Shown here: piece after piece, positions 1 to 5,480 of the stretch | How the letters are laid out: each line of letters opens with the position of its first letter | How positions within the stretch are numbered: position 1 is the first letter of the stretch | Made by a program: the position numbers and the translations under genes | The notes under the pieces: generated by a model | Databases searched by the model: none | What the model was told of the DNA's origin: nothing | Seen by the model: the letters and a program-made list of their open reading frames with translations, nothing else | NCBI GenBank assembly: GCA_905233295.1 | Contig: CAJODX010000108.1 | Coordinates: 1 to 7,131 of the forward strand | Length of the DNA: 7,131 bases | Reading direction: 5' to 3' | Origin: an uncultured Synergistales bacterium | GTDB lineage: Bacteria > Synergistota > Synergistia > Synergistales > Aminobacteriaceae

Positions 1-47
1 CCTACGGCTTAGAAGGCCGTTGCTCTATCCAGCTGAGCTAAGAGCGC
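1..47 (-). tRNA. tRNA-Arg (anticodon UCU), cut off by the window edge
   Basis: The minus strand begins with acceptor strand GCGCTCT, then TA, a D-arm closed by GCTC/GAGC, and an anticodon stem ACGGC/GCCGT around the loop CTTCTAA. This places the anticodon TCT (reads AGA). The T-arm and 3' acceptor strand lie beyond the left edge, so about 30 bases are missing. It is the third gene of a tRNA operon, 14 bases after the CCA end of tRNA-Gly. The isotype is read directly from the anticodon. Confidence 0.9.
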
Positions 48-61
48 GTTAATTCATTTAT

Positions 62-138
62 TGGAGCGGAAAACGGGATTCGAACCCGCGACCTACGGCT
101 TGGAAGGCCATCGCTCTAGCCAACTGAGCTATTTCCGC
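62..138 (-). tRNA. tRNA-Gly (anticodon UCC)
   Basis: This is a complete cloverleaf on the minus strand. Acceptor GCGGAAA pairs with TTTCCGC, the D-arm is GCTC/GAGC, and the anticodon stem ATGGC/GCCGT encloses loop CTTCCAA (anticodon TCC, reads GGA). The T-arm is GCGGG-TTCGAAT-CCCGT, the discriminator base is T, and CCA is encoded in the DNA. It lies 12 bases downstream of tRNA-Pro and 14 bases upstream of tRNA-Arg, so the three are probably processed from one transcript. Confidence 0.96.
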
Positions 139-150
139 ATTTTTCTCTTC

Positions 151-228
151 TGGTCGGAGCGAAAGGATTCGAACCTTCGACCCCCTGCTCCCAAAGCAGG
201 TGCGCTAACCAGACTGCGCTACGCTCCG
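151..228 (-). tRNA. tRNA-Pro (anticodon UGG)
   Basis: This is a complete cloverleaf on the minus strand. Acceptor CGGAGCG pairs with CGCTCCG, the D-arm is closed by GCGC/GCGC, and the anticodon stem CCTGC/GCAGG encloses loop TTTGGGA (anticodon TGG, reads CCA). The T-arm is GAAGG-TTCGAAT-CCTTT, and an encoded CCA follows discriminator A. It is the first gene of the tRNA operon; its 5' end is about 20 bases downstream of the expected transcription start of a near-consensus promoter. Confidence 0.96.
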
Positions 229-251
229 CAGTTTCAAGCTCACGATGTTGT

Positions 252-279
252 ATTATAACATTATGAATTTATTTGTCAA
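252..279 (-). promoter_or_regulatory. Near-consensus sigma70 promoter of the tRNA operon
   Basis: On the minus strand a perfect -35 TTGACA (279..274) is followed after 16 bases by a perfect -10 TATAAT (257..252). The -10 is preceded by TGT, an extended -10. It is the strongest promoter match in the window and points at tRNA-Pro. The expected start is near 245, leaving a short leader. It lies just downstream of the thyX stop codon, so the tRNAs need not depend on thyX transcription. Confidence 0.9.
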
Positions 280-310
280 TCTTTTTCCTTTTTTACAAAT
301 GCTGCATTTT

Positions 311-1009
311 TTAGGAAAAATTTTCGTTCATCAAATTTTCAACGCTCAAATAAGGTTTCCCGCAGGAACGTGATTCCCGGCAATTTCCGAATATGCACGC
401 AGGTCCGGCTTTTTCAAATAAAACGGGAGCTTTCTCTCGGCACAAAATCAACATTTTTCTCGCAAGTTCGTGAATTTCCCACTGAGCGCGGCGGCAAAGT
501 CTTAAATTGAAAAAATGATGAAGCTCGCGTGCGTTCATTGTCATAACAAGTCTTGTCGAATGTCCGTGCGGCAAAATAAATCTCGCGTCTTCCTTTGAAA
601 TTCCAAGCGAAATTAAATCCGCGTAGGCTTGCTGTGAAGTTTCAACAGCATTATTAAAAATTTTTAAGGCTTCCGGGTTATTTTTTATTGCATTCGGAAC
701 GACAACAGCTTCAAGGTCTTTAGTCATTTTGACGTATCTCTGACTCTGCTGGCTGAAACTCGCAACTCTGTGTCTGACCAGCTGATGAGATGCAACGCGG
801 CTCAATCCGTCAATACCGAAAGTGAAGCTGACATGTTCAAACGTTGAAAGATGACCGCTCTTAAAAAGTTCGGCGATTAATTTCCGCGATAAATTTTCCT
901 CTTCACCCTTCAGCAATTCTTCCGCAGTAATATCTCTGTAACAGATCCTTGCAGCTGCAGCAACGAGCGCATCAGGTTCCGGAGTATGAGCTAATAAAAA
1001 TACATTCAT
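311..1009 (-). CDS. thyX: FAD-dependent thymidylate synthase ThyX
   Basis: ThyX makes dTMP from dUMP using methylene-tetrahydrofolate, with FAD and NADPH as redox partners; it acts in the cytosol as a homotetramer. The 232-residue product has the family signature RHRxxSxxxxSxRY at residues 79-92 (RHRVASFSQQSQRY), the conserved STFEH at 55-59, and the C-terminal block NARELHHFFNLRLCRRAQWE that helps bind dUMP. Length is normal for the family. The start MNVFLLAHTPEPD matches typical ThyX N-termini, but the SD sequence is weak (GAGAA about 8 bases before ATG). It follows rpmE on the same strand, yet a strong terminator ends only about 12 bases before the start codon, so expression probably depends on read-through or on an unseen promoter. 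A deoxynucleoside kinase further along supplies dNMPs by salvage. Confidence 0.96.
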   Translation of the reverse strand: MNVFLLAHTPEPDALVAAAARICYRDITAEELLKGEEENLSRKLIAELFKSGHLSTFEHVSFTFGIDGLSRVASHQLVRHRVASFSQQSQRYVKMTKDLEAVVVPNAIKNNPEALKIFNNAVETSQQAYADLISLGISKEDARFILPHGHSTRLVMTMNARELHHFFNLRLCRRAQWEIHELARKMLILCREKAPVLFEKAGPACIFGNCRESRSCGKPYLSVENLMNENFS

Positions 1010-1021
1010 TTTTCAGTTCTC

Positions 1022-1065
1022 GAAAAAAACAAACGAGGAGCAGAAAGAAAAATTCCTGACTCCTC
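1022..1065 (-). terminator. Rho-independent terminator between rpmE and thyX
   Basis: On the minus strand GAGGAG (T bulge) CAGGAA pairs with TTTCTG CTCCTC around a six-base loop. It is followed by GTTTGTTTTTTT. The U-tract ends near 1022, just before the thyX start codon. The hairpin would stop the rpsO-rpmE message and, if partly leaky, act as an attenuator for thyX. Confidence 0.8.
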
Positions 1066-1091
1066 ATTTTAGGCTTCTTAATTAAATTAAA

Positions 1092-1319
1092 TTAAACTTC
1101 AGTTTTCTGTCCGTAGTTGATGCCCTGATATTTTTTCTGGAATTTCTCAAGGCGACCGGCTTCAGTCAAAACTCTGCCTTTTTTGCCCGAATAGAACGGG
1201 TGGCATGCAGAACACACACCAACGCGGATCTCTTTCATTGTCGAACGCGTCATAAATGTGTTACCGCAGGCGCATGTAACTTTGCATTCCTGATACTCAG
1301 GATGAATATCTTTTTTCAT
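1092..1319 (-). CDS. rpmE: 50S ribosomal protein L31, zinc-binding form
   Basis: bL31 bridges the large and small ribosomal subunits. The 75-residue protein starts MKKDIHPEY, the usual L31 start, and has the four cysteines of the zinc-binding (C+, type A) form: C16, C18, C36 and C39. The C+ form is generally replaced by a cysteine-free paralogue during zinc starvation; no paralogue or Zur-like site is visible here. It lies 26 bases after rpsO, with an SD AAAGGAAA about 10 bases before ATG, so the two are co-transcribed. A terminator follows directly. Confidence 0.97.
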   Translation of the reverse strand: MKKDIHPEYQECKVTCACGNTFMTRSTMKEIRVGVCSACHPFYSGKKGRVLTEAGRLEKFQKKYQGINYGQKTEV

Positions 1320-1345
1320 AGTCGGAAATTTCCTTTCAATGTTCG

Positions 1346-1612
1346 TTAATGTCTCAGTCCGAGACGTTCGATGAGTGAACGGTATCTGTTGAAATCTTTG
1401 TTCATAAGGTAACGAAGCAGACGGCGGCGCGAACCTACCATTTTGAGAAGACCGCGGCGTGAATGAAAATCTTTCTTATGAACTTTCAAATGTTCAGTGA
1501 GTTCTCTGATTCGTTCCGTGAGAATGGCAACCTGAACTTCAGGAGAACCTGTGTCGTTTTCGTGAGTTTTAAACTCAGCGATGACTGCCTGTTTTTTTTC
1601 TTTCTGGATCAT
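1346..1612 (-). CDS. rpsO: 30S ribosomal protein S15
   Basis: uS15 is a primary 16S rRNA-binding protein that nucleates assembly of the platform of the small subunit. The 88 residues match the standard length. They include the conserved DTGSPEVQVAILTERI segment (about residues 20-35), the DFHSRRGLL segment (48-56) and a C-terminal RYRSLIERLGLR. The ATG at 1612 has an SD GGAGGA about 9 bases upstream. It is the first gene of an rpsO-rpmE unit. In several bacteria S15 represses its own mRNA by binding a leader structure, and the leader here has competing hairpins (see separate entry). Confidence 0.98.
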   Translation of the reverse strand: MIQKEKKQAVIAEFKTHENDTGSPEVQVAILTERIRELTEHLKVHKKDFHSRRGLLKMVGSRRRLLRYLMNKDFNRYRSLIERLGLRH

Positions 1613-1639
1613 GGAAATTTTTCCTCCGTATTAAATTTT

Positions 1640-1717
1640 TCACTTCAAAGCCGTGAATGCGGCTGTCCAGTTTGCCGTAATCGCAGCCAAGAGTGCAAGC
1701 GCGGATAATATTAACAC
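1640..1717 (-). CDS. Possible 25-residue hydrophobic peptide upstream of rpsO
   Basis: A GTG-initiated reading frame ends at TGA 1642..1640. The product would be a single hydrophobic helix of Leu/Ala/Ile ending ANWTAAFTALK. The same frame stays open upstream through the terminator to about 1780 (46 codons) with a charged stretch VREFFAPEVAKIRF, resembling a small single-pass membrane protein. Against it, no good SD precedes the GTG, the upstream part has no ATG, GTG or TTG start, and the frame overlaps the predicted rpsO promoter and leader. It may be chance or a relic. Function is not recognised. Confidence 0.2.
   Translation of the reverse strand: MLILSALALLAAITANWTAAFTALK
1650..1688 (-). 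promoter_or_regulatory. Candidate S15 autoregulatory leader: two competing hairpins
   Basis: In the rpsO leader on the minus strand, GGCTG (1688..1684) can pair with CAGCC (1665..1661). Alternatively GCCG (1663..1660) can pair with CGGC (1653..1650). The two stems share bases 1661-1663, so only one can form at a time. They lie 20-70 bases before the rpsO SD. rpsO leaders in enterobacteria and bacilli are known S15 sensors, but their folds differ and none is recognised here by sequence, so the role is inferred. Confidence 0.35.
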
Positions 1718-1737
1718 AGCGAATCTTATTTTTGCAA
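1708..1737 (-). promoter_or_regulatory. Probable rpsO-rpmE promoter
   Basis: On the minus strand TTGCAA (1737..1732) is followed after 18 bases by TAATAT (1713..1708). Both match the sigma70 consensus in four of six positions. It is placed sensibly, just after the terminator of the upstream gene, and would give a leader of roughly 90 bases. Both boxes are imperfect. Confidence 0.45.
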
Positions 1738-1747
1738 CTTCAGGCGC

Positions 1748-1776
1748 AAAAAATTCCCGGACGTTGTGCCCGGGAA
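1748..1776 (-). terminator. Terminator of the CsgG/TPR gene
   Basis: A perfect 7-bp stem TTCCCGG/CCGGGAA with a 9-base loop is followed on the minus strand by a run of six T. On the plus strand the same stem is followed by AAA and then seven T, so it may also stop plus-strand transcription. It lies 17-45 bases after the stop codon of the CsgG/TPR gene and isolates it from rpsO. Confidence 0.85.
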
Positions 1777-1792
1777 AAATTTTTTTGAAAAA

Positions 1793-3025
1793 TTATTTTT
1801 TGCGTTTCGAGCTTTTTGCTTTTGAACTCGATGGAGCAGAATTTATATTTTCTTTAGCCTGTTTCGCGGGTTCGTAGTTGGGATTGATTTCGAGTGCCTT
1901 GTCGAACCATTGTGCGGCTTCATTTTTTTTGCCGAGATTTTTCGCGATAACTCCAGCGCGGTATGCCGCAAGATAATCAATGCTGTTGGAGTTTGCAAGT
2001 TCAACATATTTATCATAAGCCTTGCTGCTTTTGTCTCCGAGTTTGTTTGCGTTTGTGTGAGCGATTCTTAAAACATTTGCTTCACCTGAGGGAAGTCCGT
2101 ATGTCCGAATGACTTTCGCTGGGTCAGTCGATTCGTTTTCAAATTCTTTCGCGCTTTTCACTGATGTTGCTGAAGGAGCTTCGGCTGTTTCAACTGCTTC
2201 AGCAACAGATGCCGTATTTATAGGGGCTTCCTGCACAGCTTCATCTTTTTTATCTTTTTTAGTTTTAGAGGCTGTTGTACGTTTTTTTGTTGAAGCCGTT
2301 TTCTTTTCTTCTTTTGTCTTTGAACTCTTTGAAGCTTTCTTAAACTCTTCGGCAAGAACCTGTGCTAAAGTGTCTTTTCCTGTTACAGACTTTTGAATTT
2401 TTGGCGCGAGTTGTGCAGCAGCGTTGAAAATCGCGTTGCCTTCAATGCCTCCGAAGCCGCTGTCGTAAACTCCAAACCATGAAGTTGCAAGCCCCGTGCT
2501 TGACTGTGAAGACGTACCCGAAGCAGCTTCAGCACAAACTATTTCGCCTGTTTCAACTTTCACGACTCTGATGTCAAGGTCGGCTTTTACTTTTTGCTGA
2601 GATGTTGCCACCGACACAAACGGAAGAGGAACGAAGCCCGCGGACTGAGCGTGTCCAAGATTTGTAATCGAGCCGAGAAGAACATATTCCGCTCCTGCTA
2701 TTTTGCCTATTGCAGCTGCACTCCTTGGATCGACAAGCCCCGACATGCCAAGCCTTAATTCACTCGCAGCATCATCAAGGCGTTCGCGTTCAACGAGCAT
2801 AATGTCATCAGCCTTAAACAGAAGACGAGCAAAAAAATCGCTTATGGCTGCGGCTCTTTCGTCAGGCACTTCGTAAGTTTTGCTTGTGAATTTCATAATT
2901 CCAAGTCTTACACGTTCATTTGAACCTTCAAGAGCGGCAATATCCGATAAATCCATTGCAGAGACAGCAGTAGAAAAGGCAAAATACAGCGAAATCAAAA
3001 ACACACAAAACAGACGTTTCTTCAT
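1793..3025 (-). CDS. Secreted CsgG-domain protein with Lys/Ala-rich linker and C-terminal TPR
   Basis: The 410-residue product has a signal peptide (MKKRLFCVFLISLYFAFS, probable cut after AVSA near residue 23). There is no lipobox cysteine, so it should be soluble and exported. Residues about 38-210 resemble the CsgG/HfaB/LpoB-type fold: VRLGIMKFTSK, then LLFKADDIMLVERERLDDAASEL, then IAGAEYVLLGSIT, and alternating strands to about 165. Residues 228-265 are a low-complexity Lys/Ser/Thr/Ala segment resembling histone H1 tails, followed by an Ala/Glu/Thr-rich stretch. One TPR unit sits at about 353-386 (AAYRAGVIAKNLGKKNEAAQWFDKALEINP), and the protein ends in a basic SKAKSSKRKK tail. CsgG itself is an outer-membrane lipoprotein pore for curli, but this protein lacks the lipid anchor and no curli genes are near, so a pore role is not claimed. 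SD AAAGGAG lies about 13 bases before ATG. It has its own probable promoter and terminator and appears monocistronic. Confidence 0.75.
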   Translation of the reverse strand: MKKRLFCVFLISLYFAFSTAVSAMDLSDIAALEGSNERVRLGIMKFTSKTYEVPDERAAAISDFFARLLFKADDIMLVERERLDDAASELRLGMSGLVDPRSAAAIGKIAGAEYVLLGSITNLGHAQSAGFVPLPFVSVATSQQKVKADLDIRVVKVETGEIVCAEAASGTSSQSSTGLATSWFGVYDSGFGGIEGNAIFNAAAQLAPKIQKSVTGKDTLAQVLAEEFKKASKSSKTKEEKKTASTKKRTTASKTKKDKKDEAVQEAPINTASVAEAVETAEAPSATSVKSAKEFENESTDPAKVIRTYGLPSGEANVLRIAHTNANKLGDKSSKAYDKYVELANSNSIDYLAAYRAGVIAKNLGKKNEAAQWFDKALEINPNYEPAKQAKENINSAPSSSKAKSSKRKK

Positions 3026-3042
3026 TTTAAAGAAAAAACTCC

Positions 3043-3067
3043 TTTCACAAAATTTTGAATTGTGAAA
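3043..3067 (-). repeat. Inverted repeat between promoter and SD of the CsgG/TPR gene
   Basis: TTTCACAA and TTGTGAAA form a perfect 8-bp dyad with a 9-base AT-only centre apart from one G/C pair. On the minus strand it begins right after the -10 box, and its distal arm runs into the SD (GTGAAAGGAG). It could be an operator or an mRNA hairpin that partly masks the SD. Confidence 0.5.
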
Positions 3068-3076
3068 ATTCTAACA
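3068..3076 (-). promoter_or_regulatory. Probable extended -10 promoter of the CsgG/TPR gene
   Basis: On the minus strand TGT precedes TAGAAT (3073..3068), a five-of-six match to the -10 consensus in extended form. No good -35 box is present at normal spacing. It lies in the 65-base gap after the broken yigZ gene and directs transcription to the gene starting at 3025. Confidence 0.4.
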
Positions 3077-3090
3077 CAATCTGTTATCTT

Positions 3091-3689
3091 TTATGAAAAT
3101 TTTTCTTTCAGCGTCTCAAACGATTTTATAATTTTTCTTGCTTTCAGCTCTTCAAGCCCTCTCAGAAGATTTTCGCTCATATCCGCAGGAATATCGACTT
3201 TGACATTCACGATTCCGCCGTAATCCCATGAAAGATTAATTGCTCCGTTTGCTTCAAGGATTTTTGTGAGCGTTCCTATCGAATTATATTCAAGCGAAAT
3301 TTTTATCGGAACAGTTAAAATTTTTTCCGCCCGCCCAGCCATTTCAAGAACTTTTCCAGCAACTCCGCGCCGAGGAAAATCATCAGACCTCCGAAATAGC
3401 GCGTTACAACGACCATAACGTTTTCAAGTCCGGAACGTTTTATAGCATTCAAAATCGGTCTTCCGGCAGTGCCTGAAGGTTCGCCGTCATCGGAAAAATA
3501 TTCACAGCCTTCAATGATATATGCACGGCAGTTATGAGTAGCATCTCTGTGCTGTGCAATGACGCGTGAAAGAAAATTTTTTGCTTCGCTCTCGTCATTG
3601 CAGGGTTCAAGCGAAGCAATAAAAACAGAACGTTTTATTTTTTCTTCATAAACAGCCGGATGTTCGGGAATAATTAATTTTTGTCCCAC
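3091..3689 (-). pseudogene. yigZ: YigZ/IMPACT-family gene, frameshifted and missing part of its core motif
   Basis: The N-terminal piece (GTG at 3689 to 3315) carries hallmarks of the UPF0029/IMPACT domain: DATHNCRAYII, FSDDGEPSGTAGRPIL and VVVTRYFGG. Beyond RYFGG the family's LGxGGLxRAY motif is not intact in any frame; only LGA remains, and the frame ends GGRKKF. The C-terminal piece (3342 to 3091, another frame, overlapping by 28 bases) is a typical DUF1949-like ferredoxin-fold end, from MAGRAEKI to about LKEKFS. A single indel between about 3343 and 3385 would join the frames, but several residues would still be missing, so this looks like a real lesion. The GTG start lies inside the end of the HIT gene (16-base overlap), implying translational coupling. 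Family members are linked to translation and stress responses in E. coli and yeast. A sequencing error remains possible for the frameshift. Confidence 0.8.
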
Positions 3690-4156
3690 TCTTCTTTGAT
3701 TCTTTTATATGAATTTTCGATAGCGTCAGACAAGACCCGAGTATCTCCAAGCACAGGCATAAAATTATTATCGCCGTTCCAGCGCGGTACAATGTGTCTG
3801 TGAAGATGCCCTGCAACGCCCGCACCTGCCGTCTCTCCAAGATTTATCCCCATGTTAAAGCCTGCCGGATTCATGACTTTTTTTAAAACTTTTACAGCCT
3901 TTGAAGTCAGCGCGTGCATTTCGAGAGCCTCCTCGTCGGTGAGACTTTCATAAATATTCGTGTGCCTGTACGGTATCACCATCATGTGCCCGGGGTTATA
4001 CGGGTAAAGATTCATTATTACGAAACATGTTTTGCCTCTGTGAACGATGAAATGTTCTTCGTCTTTGTGTTCGGCAGGAAAGTCGCAGAAGATACAGCCC
4101 TCGTGTTTTGGGGCTTCAATATAAGACATACGCCACGATGCATAAAGCTGCTGCAT
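3674..4156 (-). CDS. HIT-family hydrolase/phosphorylase, Ap4A phosphorylase-like
   Basis: The 160-residue protein belongs to the histidine triad superfamily. The triad HLHRHIVPRW lies at residues 117-126, and the middle histidine H119 is the expected nucleophile that forms a nucleotidyl intermediate. The N-terminal CIFC (21-24), the block NLYPYNPGHMMVIPYRH (49-65) and the run NFMPVLGDTRVL after the triad match the actinobacterial Ap4A-phosphorylase branch rather than small HinT proteins. Likely substrates are diadenosine polyphosphates or other adenylylated compounds; the exact reaction cannot be fixed from sequence. The ATG has an SD GAGGAG 11 bases upstream, and a perfect TATAAT lies about 36 bases upstream. 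Its 3' end overlaps yigZ, and it is divergent from the S1-domain gene. Confidence 0.9.
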   Translation of the reverse strand: MQQLYASWRMSYIEAPKHEGCIFCDFPAEHKDEEHFIVHRGKTCFVIMNLYPYNPGHMMVIPYRHTNIYESLTDEEALEMHALTSKAVKVLKKVMNPAGFNMGINLGETAGAGVAGHLHRHIVPRWNGDNNFMPVLGDTRVLSDAIENSYKRIKEEWDKN

Positions 4157-4191
4157 TTTATTTTACGCTCCTCAAATTTTAATTTATGCGA

Positions 4192-4197
4192 ATTATA
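4192..4197 (-). promoter_or_regulatory. -10 box of the HIT-yigZ promoter
   Basis: A perfect TATAAT lies on the minus strand about 36 bases before the HIT start codon. No convincing -35 box occurs 16-18 bases upstream. The hexamer is exactly flanked by GCGA and TCGC (4188-4201), a small dyad that could hold a regulator. Confidence 0.5.
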
Positions 4198-4234
4198 TCG
4201 CGTTTTTAGATTTAATAGCGCGAAATTTAAATAA

Positions 4235-4243
4235 TGATAAAAT
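4235..4243 (+). promoter_or_regulatory. Extended -10 promoter of the S1-DUF501-dNK-nif3 operon
   Basis: On the plus strand TGA precedes TAAAAT (4238-4243), an extended -10 with five of six matches. The -35 region is weak. The 5-bp dyad GCGAA (4220-4224)/TTCGC (4245-4249) brackets it. The resulting leader of about 50 bases is almost entirely A/T, with three long T runs before the SD. Confidence 0.4.
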
Positions 4244-4300
4244 ATTCGCACTAAAATTTTTATAATTTTTTTTATTTTTTTTAAGGGAGCAATTTTTTTT

Positions 4301-4894
4301 ATGGATACGGCTAATAACGCAGATCTTTCAGCCGGATTGAACACAGGAGATATTGTTGAGTGCACCGTTGAGCAGATAATGCCCTACGGCGCGTTCGTAA
4401 GGATCACAGAAAACGGACGCAAGGGAATGATTCACATTTCCGAGCTTTCGTACAATTTTGTTAAGGACATCAATGACATCGTAAAAATTCAGGACAAAAT
4501 CAAAGCGAAAATAATCAAAATTGATGAGCGTGGTCGCATCGACCTGTCTCTTAAGCAAACCGCCGAACCTCCAGCGCAGTTTTCAAACTCAAAAACTCCC
4601 AGATCTGCGCCGCAAGTCAGACGCGAAAATTTTAATTTCAAACCGAAATTCAGCCGCACACAAAACATCGAAAACAACGAATCCGGCACTGCGTCTTCCG
4701 AAAGACATGAAGTCAGAGATTTCCATGAGATGCGTGAAGCTTACAGGGAAGCTCATCCGGAAGAAGCCGACTCTTTTGAAAAGAAAATGGCATCGTTTCT
4801 GAAAACGAGCGAAGCAAAAATCACGGATTTAAACACCAGAAATTCTGCACGTTCGGGCAGAGGTTCCAGGCACAGAAATATGGGCAGGAGTTAA
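4301..4894 (+). CDS. S1-domain RNA-binding protein
   Basis: The 197-residue protein has one S1 (OB-fold) domain at about residues 15-87. Its hallmarks include VECTVEQIMPYGAFVRI, GMIHISELS (42-50), and a closing IIKIDERGRIDLSLKQ. The rest (about 88-197) is polar, Ser/Arg/Asn-rich and probably disordered, with a basic Gly/Arg end. This resembles the small S1-domain proteins of the YugI/YabR type, whose members associate with ribosomes or mRNA. SD GGGAG lies 11 bases before ATG, after a run of eight T. It is the first gene of a four-gene operon; its last codons form the SD of the next gene. S1-domain and DUF501 genes often share the divIC-ppx neighbourhood in other bacteria. Confidence 0.88.
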   Translation: MDTANNADLSAGLNTGDIVECTVEQIMPYGAFVRITENGRKGMIHISELSYNFVKDINDIVKIQDKIKAKIIKIDERGRIDLSLKQTAEPPAQFSNSKTPRSAPQVRRENFNFKPKFSRTQNIENNESGTASSERHEVRDFHEMREAYREAHPEEADSFEKKMASFLKTSEAKITDLNTRNSARSGRGSRHRNMGRS

Positions 4895-4897
4895 AAA

Positions 4898-5452
4898 TTG
4901 CCTTGTTTTCGTGAAAAAAATTTTTCAATTTATGATTCATCTTTGCTTTTCAAAAAAAGACGTTTCGATCCGTCTTTAATCATCAGCGCAAAAAAATGCC
5001 GCTTCAATCATGTTCAAGTCTTAACATGCAGACCTCTGTCGAAAAAACTCCGTCCGTTCCCGACAACGTTCTGGCTCACCTGTCCTTATCTTGCAAAACT
5101 TGCCGGAACTGTCGAGGCTCATGGCGGCGTTAAAGAGCTTGAAAATTTTCTTGTAAACCGAAACTTAAATCATCAATGGCGCGAATATAATTTTTTTCAC
5201 CAGCTGATAAGATTAAAAATCTTAAATAAAAATTTGTGCGGATTTATGAGAAAATATCATGGAAAAATTTTCAGGACTTTAATTCGCGGCGGTGTCGGCG
5301 GCATTCATTACGATTTTGAAAACATCAGCGTTAAATGCCTTCATCTCCAAACTGCCTCGTTTGTTGCGCTCGGTCATCATCCTGGCGGCGAGTGGCTGAA
5401 GTCGAAAGGGCTTTGCGGAGACTGCGGAAAATTTTTGTGCAAAAAAGAATAA
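4898..5452 (+). CDS. DUF501 family protein of unknown function
   Basis: The 184-residue product matches the DUF501 (COG1507) pattern: RPFPTTFWLTCPYL (52-65), then EAHGGVKELE, then RGGVGGI and ALGHHPGGEWL near the C-terminus. Conserved-looking metal-ligand candidates are C44, C62, C147, H149, H160, H161, C173, C176 and C181. The last three form CGDCGKFLC and suggest a metal site, though no function is established for the family. The TTG start is chosen because AGGAG lies 7 bases before it and no ATG exists early in the frame; three bases separate it from the S1 gene stop. In actinobacteria DUF501 usually sits between divIC and ppx; here a deoxynucleoside kinase follows. Confidence 0.85.
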   Translation: MPCFREKNFSIYDSSLLFKKRRFDPSLIISAKKCRFNHVQVLTCRPLSKKLRPFPTTFWLTCPYLAKLAGTVEAHGGVKELENFLVNRNLNHQWREYNFFHQLIRLKILNKNLCGFMRKYHGKIFRTLIRGGVGGIHYDFENISVKCLHLQTASFVALGHHPGGEWLKSKGLCGDCGKFLCKKE

Positions 5453-5480
5453 TTTAAAAAAAAGGAGCTTGAAAAAAATT

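Noticed and set aside
61..258. A 65-residue plus-strand ORF beginning MERKTGFEPATYGLEG
   Set aside because: It is the antisense translation of the tRNA-Gly and tRNA-Pro genes; KTGFEPATYGLEG is a familiar spurious product of reading tRNA T-arms backwards.
297..310. Short palindrome AAATGC-(T/A)-GCATTT next to a T run after thyX
   Set aside because: The loop would be too small and the remaining stem is four A-T pairs, too weak to call a terminator.
2109..2396. A 95-codon plus-strand frame inside the CsgG/TPR gene
   Set aside because: It is the complement of the low-complexity Lys/Ala/Thr linker, giving repetitive Ser/Phe/Ala sequence; no SD and no recognisable features.
4018..4365. A 115-codon minus-strand frame spanning the divergent promoter region
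   Set aside because: It overlaps the start of both the HIT gene and the S1 gene and both promoters, has no family resemblance, and is explained as a shadow of AT-rich intergenic DNA plus the HIT gene.
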